Source: Bacteroidota bacterium
Lineage (GTDB): Bacteria > Bacteroidota > Ignavibacteria > Kapaibacteriales > UBA2268
NCBI GenBank assembly: GCA_021780815.1
Contig: JAJXYC010000002.1
Location: 1 to 55,246, forward strand
Direction of reading: 5' to 3'
DNA length: 55,246 bases
Each line of letters opens with the position of its first letter. Position 1 is the first letter of the stretch. Position numbers and translations under genes: made by a program. This document shows, piece by piece, positions 45,745-53,536 of this stretch. A model generated the notes under the pieces. It saw only the letters and a list, made by a program, of their open reading frames with translations, searched no databases and had not been told where the DNA came from.

Positions 45745-48700
45745 ATGAAAATGGAAAAAATAAAAGTAGTAGTAGCCGCCGCACTTTTTGATGGACACGA
45801 CGTGTCAATAAATTTATTTAGGCGTTTACTTTTAAAACGAGGCGCCGAAGTAATTCATTTAGGTCATAATCGCAGCGTTCAAGAAGTAATTCATACGGCA
45901 TTGCAAGAAGATGTTGATGGTATTTTGGTTAGTTCTTATCAAGGAGGTCATAACGAGTATTTCCGCTACCTTGTAGATATGCTAAAAGAAAATAAAGCCG
46001 AGCATATTAAAATTTTTGGTGGAGGCGGAGGAGTTATTTTACCTTCTGAAATAGAAGAACTTGAAAAATACGGTGTTACAAAGCTTTACCACGCTACTGA
46101 TGGTCAAAAAATAGGTATTGATGGTATTGCCGATGACATTATTGCAAGATTAAGCCAATCTAAATCCCACCGTGCAGAGATTATTATTGATGAAAATTTA
46201 ATAAGAAATAATATCAATAGTTCTTTTTTAATTCTTGCTTCTGAATTGACAAAAATAGAAAATTGCGATGGTGAATGTGAACAATTGAACCCTATTAGAG
46301 ACATTTTACCGAGATATAATCAAAATAAATCGTTCGTAATAGGAGTAACTGGAACTGGCGGTAGTGGCAAAAGTTCACTAATTGATGAATTGATTGGTAG
46401 AATTTTAAGTTATACCGATGGTACAAAAATTGCAATTTTAGCCGTTGACCCAACCAAAACCAAAACCAAAGGAGCTTTGTTAGGCGATCGTATTCGTTAT
46501 AATCAAATTTACAATGATAGAGTTTATTTCCGTAGTTTTGCTACTCGTGGCAGTCAAAATGAGCTTTCTGTTGCCCTTGAAGATTCTATAAATATTTTAA
46601 AAACTTTTGGTTTTGATTTTATTTTTGTTGAAACAAGTGGCATCGGACAAGGCGACAGCCGCATAACCAAGTTAAGCGATAGTTCTCTCTATGTTATGAC
46701 TTCTGAATTTGGCGCTCCTACTCAATTGGATAAAATAGATATGTTGGATTATGCCGATTTTATTGCGATAAATAAATCCGAAAAAGTTGGTGCCGAAGAT
46801 GCTTACCGAGAGGTAATGATACATTATATCCGTAATCACAATGTAAATGCTCCTCACGATGTGCCATTACTTGATTTAGAATTACCTGTTTATGCAGTAA
46901 GTAGTAACCATTTTAATAATCCCGGCGTAAATCGTTTATTTATAGATATTTTGCAAAATATCACTCAAAAAGGAAAACATTTACAAACCAAAGACGAATT
47001 AATTAAGTTGTTACCAACAAAGTATGCGAAAGAAAGCAGTATAATTCAACATAAACGTATTAATTATTTGGCAGAAATTTCTGATACTGTAAGGAATTAT
47101 CATAAAAAAGCAGACGAACAAGCAAATTACGCTTTCAATGCCCAAGCCATAAAAGAAACAATTAAGCAAATCGAAAATGCCGAAGCCATCAAAGTGCTTG
47201 AAACAGCTTTTAAAGAGCAATGGAACAAATTAACTCCACAAGTTGTTGAATACCTTTCCCAGTGGGAAGAAAAAAACAACTATTTCAATTTGGAATCTTG
47301 CGATTATACTATTCAAGGCAAGGAAATCCATTTAGAAATGAGCAAAAAAAGTTTGGCAGGAATAAAAATACCAAAAGTTGCTTTTCCTCACTATCGTTCT
47401 TGGGGTGATATTGTTCATTATTATTATAAAGAAAATTTCCCTGGCGAATTTCCTTTTACATCTGGCGTATTCCCTTTTAAGCGCACAACCGAAGACCCAA
47501 AGCGCCAATTTGCAGGAGAAGGTGGTCCTGAAAGAACTAATCGCCGTTTCCATTATTTAACAAAAGGCGAACCTTCCAAACGTCTTTCTGTTGCTTTTGA
47601 TGGCATTACTCTTTATGCCGAAGACCCTGATTTTCGTCCCGATATTTATGGTAAAATTGGAGAAAGCGGTGTCTCTATTTGCACAATTGACGATATGGAT
47701 AGACTCCTTGATGGGTTTGATTTAACAGACCCGCTAACAAGTGTTTCAATGACAATTAATGCACCCGCTCCGATTATGGTTGCTTTCTATTTTATGACTG
47801 CTTTTCTAAGAGAATTAAAGCAATATCAAGCAGAAAACAAAAACTTGTCAGACGATGAAATAGAAAAGTTGAAAATTGAAACTTTCCGCAAATTACGTGG
47901 TACGGTTCAAGCAGATATGTTAAAAGAAGACCAAGCACAAAATACGATTATCTTTTCTATTGATTTTGCAATGAAACTAATTGGTGATTTACAAGAGTAT
48001 TTATCAAAAAATCAAATTAAAAATTATTACTCAATTAGTATAAGTGGTTATCATATTGCCGAAGCAGGTGCTAATCCGATTACACAACTTGCCTTTACAT
48101 TAGCAAATGGATTTACTTATGTTGAATATTTTTTAAATCGTGGAATTAACATCGACGAATTTGCCCCGAACTTATCATTTTTCTTTTCTAATGGAATGGA
48201 CCCCGAATATTCAGTTATTGGTAGGGTCGCTCGTAGAATTTGGGCAATTGCTATGAAAGAACGATATAATGGTAACGAACGTAGCCAAAAATTGAAATAT
48301 CATATCCAAACTTCCGGACGGTCATTGCATGCACAAGAAATTGAATTTAATGACATTCGTACAACTTTACAAGCTTTAATTGCTATGTACGATAATTGCA
48401 ATTCATTACATACTAATTCTTATGATGAAGCAATAACAACACCAACCGAAGAATCTGTTCGTCGAGCAATGGCAATACAGCAAATCCTTTCAAAAGAATT
48501 TGGTATGCTATACAATGAAAATCCAAATCAAGGTTCATTTATAATTGAAGAACTTACAGATTTAGTAGAAGAAGCAGTTTTGAAAGAATTTGAAAATATT
48601 TCCAGACGTGGTGGAGTTTTAGGTGCTATGGAAACTCAATACCAACGTTCAAAAATTCAAGAAGAATCCCTCTACTACGAATATATGAAACAATCGGGGC

Positions 48701-48996
48701 AATACCCTATAATTGGAGTAAATACTTATTTGCCCGAAAATCCGACAAATTATTATGATTCTATGCAAATTACTCGTGCAACAGAAGATGAGAAACAATT
48801 ACGTTTACAACAACTGAATGAATTTAAAACCAGACATACTAATAAATCAAGCAAAGCAATAGAAAATCTTCGTAAAGTATGTTTAACAGACGGCAATATC
48901 TTTGAAGAACTTTTAAATACAGTGCAATATTGCTCTATGGGCGAAATTTCTAAAGTACTTTATGAAGCAGGCGGCAAGTACCGAAGAGGAATGTAA
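45745..48996 (+). CDS. icmF: Fused isobutyryl-CoA mutase (IcmF)
   Basis: This 1083-residue fusion is a B12-dependent acyl-CoA mutase with its own G-protein chaperone. Residues 1-140 bind B12 base-off (DGHDVS, His18 as the cobalt ligand, then 'SSYQGGHNEYF'). Residues about 190-430 are a MeaB-like GTPase ('GVTGTGGSGKSSL', about 199). Residues about 540-1083 are the mutase barrel. 'GVFPFKR' has Phe where methylmalonyl-CoA mutase has Tyr, and 'DQAQNT' has Gln where that enzyme has Arg ('MVRNT'). Both changes mark isobutyryl-CoA/n-butyryl-CoA specificity. The gene is monocistronic here, with the two-component genes convergent downstream. Confidence 0.93.
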   Translation: MKMEKIKVVVAAALFDGHDVSINLFRRLLLKRGAEVIHLGHNRSVQEVIHTALQEDVDGILVSSYQGGHNEYFRYLVDMLKENKAEHIKIFGGGGGVILPSEIEELEKYGVTKLYHATDGQKIGIDGIADDIIARLSQSKSHRAEIIIDENLIRNNINSSFLILASELTKIENCDGECEQLNPIRDILPRYNQNKSFVIGVTGTGGSGKSSLIDELIGRILSYTDGTKIAILAVDPTKTKTKGALLGDRIRYNQIYNDRVYFRSFATRGSQNELSVALEDSINILKTFGFDFIFVETSGIGQGDSRITKLSDSSLYVMTSEFGAPTQLDKIDMLDYADFIAINKSEKVGAEDAYREVMIHYIRNHNVNAPHDVPLLDLELPVYAVSSNHFNNPGVNRLFIDILQNITQKGKHLQTKDELIKLLPTKYAKESSIIQHKRINYLAEISDTVRNYHKKADEQANYAFNAQAIKETIKQIENAEAIKVLETAFKEQWNKLTPQVVEYLSQWEEKNNYFNLESCDYTIQGKEIHLEMSKKSLAGIKIPKVAFPHYRSWGDIVHYYYKENFPGEFPFTSGVFPFKRTTEDPKRQFAGEGGPERTNRRFHYLTKGEPSKRLSVAFDGITLYAEDPDFRPDIYGKIGESGVSICTIDDMDRLLDGFDLTDPLTSVSMTINAPAPIMVAFYFMTAFLRELKQYQAENKNLSDDEIEKLKIETFRKLRGTVQADMLKEDQAQNTIIFSIDFAMKLIGDLQEYLSKNQIKNYYSISISGYHIAEAGANPITQLAFTLANGFTYVEYFLNRGINIDEFAPNLSFFFSNGMDPEYSVIGRVARRIWAIAMKERYNGNERSQKLKYHIQTSGRSLHAQEIEFNDIRTTLQALIAMYDNCNSLHTNSYDEAITTPTEESVRRAMAIQQILSKEFGMLYNENPNQGSFIIEELTDLVEEAVLKEFENISRRGGVLGAMETQYQRSKIQEESLYYEYMKQSGQYPIIGVNTYLPENPTNYYDSMQITRATEDEKQLRLQQLNEFKTRHTNKSSKAIENLRKVCLTDGNIFEELLNTVQYCSMGEISKVLYEAGGKYRRGM

Positions 48997-49003
48997 ATAA
49001 AAG

Positions 49004-49645
49004 TTAAACTAAAGAATTTTTAACAGCATAATGTGTTATTTCCGCATTAGATTTCATTTTCATTTTTTCCAAAATTCTAATGCGGTAAGTACTAACAGTA
49101 TTTACACTTAAATTTAATTCCCGAGCTATATCCGAAATAGTTTTACCAGCGGCAATAAAACACATTACTTGAAATTCACGGTCTGAAAGAATATCATGTA
49201 GCGGTGCTTTATTTTCTTGCGAAACACTTGTAGCTAATAAATCAGCAAGTGTCGGCGAAATATATCTTTTACCTTCAGATACTCTGCGAATAGCTGTAAT
49301 TATTTCTTCTGGTTCAGATTGCTTGTTAATATAACCAGCAGCACCTGCTTTTAAAACACGAATGGCATATTGCTCTTCTGGAAAAACTGTGAATATTATA
49401 ACAGGTAAATCCGGGCTAATTTGTTTAATTTCTTTTAAAGTCATTAAGCCATCTTTCCCAGGCATTGAAATATCTAATAATATTACATCATATTTATATG
49501 ATTGTAATTTTGCAATTAATTCTGCCCCTGACGAAGCTTCATCTGTTACTAATATATCTTCTGTTTCTTCCAATATCTGCGATAACCCTTTTCTTACAAC
49601 TGCGTGGTCATCAACAATTATTACTCTGATTATCCTTTGTGCCAT
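49004..49645 (-). CDS. NarL/FixJ-family response regulator
   Basis: The 213-residue DNA-binding regulator has a receiver domain ('RVIIVDDHAVVRKGL', phospho-Asp in 'VILLDISMPGKDG' about 56, 'TVFPEEQYA', Lys in 'GYINKQSEP') and a LuxR-type HTH ('LSDREFQVMCFIAAGKTISD', 'LNLSVNTVSTYRIRILEKM'). I chose the ATG at 49645, which has a strong AGGGGG site and the family N-terminus; an ATG 14 codons upstream overlaps the kinase gene. Its partner kinase is directly upstream. Confidence 0.92.
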   Translation of the reverse strand: MAQRIIRVIIVDDHAVVRKGLSQILEETEDILVTDEASSGAELIAKLQSYKYDVILLDISMPGKDGLMTLKEIKQISPDLPVIIFTVFPEEQYAIRVLKAGAAGYINKQSEPEEIITAIRRVSEGKRYISPTLADLLATSVSQENKAPLHDILSDREFQVMCFIAAGKTISDIARELNLSVNTVSTYRIRILEKMKMKSNAEITHYAVKNSLV

Positions 49646-49673
49646 TTTTTGCCCCCTTGATTTTCTAAATGAA

Positions 49674-51062
49674 TTAAATTGAAACATTTAAAGTAACTGT
49701 TGTCCCTACATTTAAAACGGTATTAATATACAACTTTCCTTTCATTAAATTTGCTCTTTCCCGCATTCCTATTAATCCTAACGAATAAGGACTCTGTAAA
49801 TTTTCTTTTTTTATACCAATTCCATTATCAGAAACTTTAAGCTCTAAAATATTGTTTTCAATCGTTAAAAAAACATCGACTCTGGTAGCTTGCGAATGTC
49901 TTGCTATATTTGTCAATATTTCTTGAAAAATACGAAAAACAGCAATAGATTTGCTTTCCTCCAATTCTATTTCTTCTTCTTGAAATAAATATTTACACCG
50001 AATCGAAGTTTGTCGTTGGAATTCCTTGGCTTGCCATTCAAGAGCCGCAATTAATCCGAAATGGTCTAAAATCGAAGGTCGTAATTGTGAAGATATTCTT
50101 TGCAAAGTTTTGATTGTCTCTTCTATTTGCTTCATCATATCGTTTAATCGTGTTAGCAACGCATCTTCCCGTAAATACTTCTTCTTGATTAATAAATTAA
50201 TATCCAATTTCAATGAAGTAAGTGCATGACCAATTTCATCGTGAATTTCTCGTGCCATCTCTTTCCTTTCTTGTTCCCGGACTTGCTCTAAATGATTAGC
50301 TAATTGAATCAATTGCTCATTGGTCGTTGCTAAATCATTTTCATCATCTTGATTGCTTTGAACTTCACTTATTATTCCTTTAATATAATCTTGGTTATTA
50401 ATTTTAAATGAACGGAATTCTATGTTCACCCATCGCTTGTTTTTATCTTTGCCTATAATTCTTATTTTATATTTTTGTACCGTTGTACCTATATCTTGAA
50501 TACTTTGGATTACTTTAAATTGCTCCATATCTTCCGAAAAAACCAAAGTATCAAGTTTCTTAACATTTTCCAATAACTCCTTCTCAGAATAACCCGTAAG
50601 ACCAAAGGTGTTGCCATATATTTGTTCTAATTCCAATTTCTTATTTACACTAAAATAAATCCCATTAAAAAGTATTCGGAAATCATTAGTAAATTGTTTA
50701 TACTTGCTTAATTCTGATAGGTTTGCTATATATTGGTGATGCTGATGACCTATAAGCAAAATATACTGTGCTTTCTCCCCCTCAAATTCATAACCCGCTA
50801 TTTGTGAGACTTCATATTTGTTTTCAAGATTCATTATTTCAAATACTTGTTCATCATTACCTGTTTTTGCCAAATTGCTTAAAAAAGTATTAAATTTGCC
50901 TGCTTCTTCTATCCAAAGCAAATCTTTAAAATTATTGCTATCTTTAATATTTTTCTTTATTTGGGCTATATTCTCTGAATACGAAATTATTTCACCGCTT
51001 CCATTAATTATAACATAACTTTCTATCGTGTTCCTTTTCAAAAAATCTAAAATATATTTCAT
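49674..51062 (-). CDS. Cytoplasmic PAS histidine kinase, NarX/HisKA_3 type
   Basis: The 462-residue soluble kinase has an N-terminal PAS-like region (about 1-125) and a clear PAS/PAC pair (about 130-250, 'TFGLTGYSEKELLENV'). The dimerisation helix has the phospho-His in 'EQERKEMAREIHDEIGHAL' (about 270) and the HATPase domain has 'FQEILTNIARHSQATRV', 'VSDNGIGI' and 'SLGLIGMRERANLM'. There are no membrane helices, so it senses an internal signal. It is paired with the response regulator gene 28 bp downstream. Confidence 0.92.
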   Translation of the reverse strand: MKYILDFLKRNTIESYVIINGSGEIISYSENIAQIKKNIKDSNNFKDLLWIEEAGKFNTFLSNLAKTGNDEQVFEIMNLENKYEVSQIAGYEFEGEKAQYILLIGHQHHQYIANLSELSKYKQFTNDFRILFNGIYFSVNKKLELEQIYGNTFGLTGYSEKELLENVKKLDTLVFSEDMEQFKVIQSIQDIGTTVQKYKIRIIGKDKNKRWVNIEFRSFKINNQDYIKGIISEVQSNQDDENDLATTNEQLIQLANHLEQVREQERKEMAREIHDEIGHALTSLKLDINLLIKKKYLREDALLTRLNDMMKQIEETIKTLQRISSQLRPSILDHFGLIAALEWQAKEFQRQTSIRCKYLFQEEEIELEESKSIAVFRIFQEILTNIARHSQATRVDVFLTIENNILELKVSDNGIGIKKENLQSPYSLGLIGMRERANLMKGKLYINTVLNVGTTVTLNVSI

Positions 51063-51107
51063 AGATTGTAAACTATAATTTATCTAAAATTTAATTTATA
51101 AAAAATA

Positions 51108-51115
51108 CAAATTTA
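51108..51115 (-). promoter_or_regulatory. Possible -7 element for the kinase-regulator operon (TAAATTTG)
   Basis: TAAATTTG on the minus strand fits TAnnTTTG and lies 45 nt before the kinase ATG. A TTG lies 16 nt farther upstream, slightly short of the usual spacing. Confidence 0.35.
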
Positions 51116-51207
51116 GCAATTTTTTATGGCTCAATTGAATAATAATTTGAAATAAACTCAAAAAATTATAAAATAAGAAATAAAATTTAAATAAAAAGTA
51201 AAAAATA

Positions 51208-51235
51208 AAAAATCCCGCTCGAAAGCGGGATTTTT
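51208..51235. terminator. Bidirectional rho-independent terminator
   Basis: AAAAATCCCGCT-CGAA-AGCGGGATTTTT is a perfect stem with a 4-nt loop and A/T-rich flanks. It ends the minus-strand secreted protein gene that stops at 51257. Confidence 0.93.
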
Positions 51236-51256
51236 AAGAATTATAAGAATGATAAA

Positions 51257-53362
51257 TTATTCAACTACTGAAACTAATTTCCAGCTACCACCTGCATAAA
51301 CAAATGTCATCTGTGCAGATAAGGTAGTGGTATAACCATTTATAACAGCATTATCTGTTGTACTTGAATAAATAACATATAAGAATTGTCCATTAACTCC
51401 AGTTGGCATTGTAATAGCGTCATTTGTTCCATTATTATCTGAAGTAATCATATAAACACTAACACCATCAGGAATTGTCAAAGCATCACTAGATACAGAT
51501 ACCGCATCATAAGACAATTTCACAGCACCGCCAGTAACATCTGCAATATCAATTGCAAGACCACCAAGACCTCCGTTGTCAATATATAAAGCAGAACCAC
51601 CGCCGATATTACTTACTTGAAGAGCATTACCAGTGCCATCTTGTTCTACGTTAACCGCATAAGTCGCATTATTAGCAGTAAAATTAGCGGCACGGGCACT
51701 ACCAGTAGCTGCGGAAACAATTAAAGGATTTGCAAATGCTGCATTTGAATTTTCAACTTTGAACATATAAGTACCAACGGCGTTATTATGGTTGATATAC
51801 ATACCATTGGCATTGTTTAAAATAACTTGTTCAGTACCAGCGATGGTAATATTATTTCCACCAGCTGTAGTTATTGTATTACCTCCATCATAAGCCCCTT
51901 GAAGTGTAATGTTACTTGTCAAGGCAATCGTCCCATCTGCATTTGGCAAACTATAAGTTCTTGTTGTATTGGTTGCAATTCCGCTTAATTCAAATTGTGC
52001 TAGTTTAGTACCATCTAAATTGTCTTGTAAGGTAAATTTAGCATCAGTAGTGCTAATTGTTAAGTCATCTGCTACATTTGCGTCTGGTAATATTCCTGCT
52101 ACTTCTGCTGTTGCTAAATCTACTGCATTTGTTGTTGAACCACTTCCTACAAAATAGTCTGCTGTTACATGTCCTGTTCCTGGTGTTACTGTTGAATTTG
52201 TTACACTTCCACCATCGATAGTCAAGTCATTTGCTACATATGTATCTGCAATCGCTGTACCTTGCCAAGTTCCCGTTGTTATTGCTCCTAATGTTGTGAT
52301 GTTTGTTGTTCCAGCCCATGTAGATAATGCTGTATTTTCAACATTTCCTAATCCAACATCAGCTTTTGTTGGGGTTGAATACGCAAATGCACCTGCTCCA
52401 TCATTATGAAGCCAACCAGCTGCGTTTGCTAAACCTGCTATCGATGTTAAATTTGTATTCAATGGTTGGAAATTTGCATCAATATATGTCTTTGTATATG
52501 CGTCTGTAATTCCATAACCTAATAATGTTGTTGGTGTTCCTGCAAGTTTGCTCCATGCTAATGAAGTTATCCACGCTGGATCTGCATATGATCCTGTCGT
52601 ATAAACTCCATTTGTTACTGTTGCTGCGTTACCACTAATACTACCAGTTATTAAATTACTGAAAGTCCAGTTGCCTGATATTGTTTGATTTCCACTTATT
52701 GCTGCTGTCCATACTGGATCTGTCTCTGCCGGGAATGTTATTGCTACATTTGAAGCACCTTGTAATCGTCCTTTTCCGTCAACAGTTACTTGAGCCACGT
52801 GTGTGCCATCTCCATATGTTCCTGCTGTTACGTCTGTGATAGCTAAAGTTAATGCACCAGTATTATCGATTGTAGCATCGCCGCTTATATTTACAGGAGC
52901 GGCATGATTTGTAACATCTCCAACAAGAATTTCGCCACTATTTAAATTTATTTCTGCTGGATTACCAGAAAAACCATAAGTAGATTGATAAATCAATTGC
53001 ATAGTTGGACGTGCTCCGAGAGATACCCAACCAGAACCATAATCAATTTCTGCTTGTGTTCTCATATTTGCAGTTGCAGGACCAGCTGGCCAACTGCCAG
53101 AAGCAAGAGTTCCTGTTCCTACATTCACTATAAAAGCACCAAATGCATCTACTGCAACAGGATTGAATGTTTCAGAATATAAAGATGTTGTACCATCATA
53201 AATTGTAATTCTTACTTGAATATTGGTATTTGTTACTAATGTACCATCAGTTTTAATAGCAATATTGCCGTAAAAATAATTTGGTAAACCCGGAAAAGCA
53301 AATAAAGAAGTTGCAGATATCAACAGCACCGCTGCTAATACTAATGTTTTAAAATATTTCAT
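51257..53362 (-). CDS. Secreted repetitive tail-fibre-like protein
   Basis: This 701-residue exported protein has a signal peptide (about 1-22) and a short N-terminal domain ('GNIAIKTDGTLVTNTNIQVR', 'YSETFNPVAVDAFGAFIVNV') that is common in Bacteroidota surface proteins related to tail fibres. The middle is Asn/Thr/Gly/Ala-rich with phrases like those of phage tail fibres ('GTYGDGTHVAQVTVDGKGRL', 'AETDPVWTAAISGNQTISGN', 'LGNVENTALSTW'). The last 60 residues contain 'PTGVNGQFLYVI' and 'FVYAGGSWKLV', shared with the next gene. There is no S74 self-cleaving domain or T9SS signal. A perfect GGAGG precedes the ATG by 8 nt. Adhesion or sheath roles are guesses. Confidence 0.8.
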   Translation of the reverse strand: MKYFKTLVLAAVLLISATSLFAFPGLPNYFYGNIAIKTDGTLVTNTNIQVRITIYDGTTSLYSETFNPVAVDAFGAFIVNVGTGTLASGSWPAGPATANMRTQAEIDYGSGWVSLGARPTMQLIYQSTYGFSGNPAEINLNSGEILVGDVTNHAAPVNISGDATIDNTGALTLAITDVTAGTYGDGTHVAQVTVDGKGRLQGASNVAITFPAETDPVWTAAISGNQTISGNWTFSNLITGSISGNAATVTNGVYTTGSYADPAWITSLAWSKLAGTPTTLLGYGITDAYTKTYIDANFQPLNTNLTSIAGLANAAGWLHNDGAGAFAYSTPTKADVGLGNVENTALSTWAGTTNITTLGAITTGTWQGTAIADTYVANDLTIDGGSVTNSTVTPGTGHVTADYFVGSGSTTNAVDLATAEVAGILPDANVADDLTISTTDAKFTLQDNLDGTKLAQFELSGIATNTTRTYSLPNADGTIALTSNITLQGAYDGGNTITTAGGNNITIAGTEQVILNNANGMYINHNNAVGTYMFKVENSNAAFANPLIVSAATGSARAANFTANNATYAVNVEQDGTGNALQVSNIGGGSALYIDNGGLGGLAIDIADVTGGAVKLSYDAVSVSSDALTIPDGVSVYMITSDNNGTNDAITMPTGVNGQFLYVIYSSTTDNAVINGYTTTLSAQMTFVYAGGSWKLVSVVE

Positions 53363-53399
53363 ATAATACCTCCAAGTATTTAAATTAAATAATTATAGT

Positions 53400-53407
53400 C
53401 AAATTTA
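53400..53407 (-). promoter_or_regulatory. Possible -7 element for the tail-fibre-like gene (TAAATTTG)
   Basis: TAAATTTG on the minus strand fits TAnnTTTG and lies 37 nt before the start at 53362. The -33 region is only T-rich. Confidence 0.4.
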
Positions 53408-53487
53408 ATGCCAATTTAATTAATTAAGAAAAAGCAACAATTTTATTACCTTTTTTGAATTAATTAATTTTTAAAGAACAAAAATAA

Positions 53488-53524
53488 CTCGATGCCTGCA
53501 GGGAAATCCCCGCAGGCATTCGAG
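53488..53524. terminator. Strong terminator between the two tail-fibre-like genes
   Basis: CTCGA-TGCCTGC-aGGG and its partner CCC-cGCAGGCA-TTCGAG form a stem of about 15 bp with a 4-nt loop. It lies 13 bp after the stop of the upstream minus-strand gene and is followed on that strand by a T-rich run. Confidence 0.9.
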
Positions 53525-53536
53525 AAAAAATAAGAA

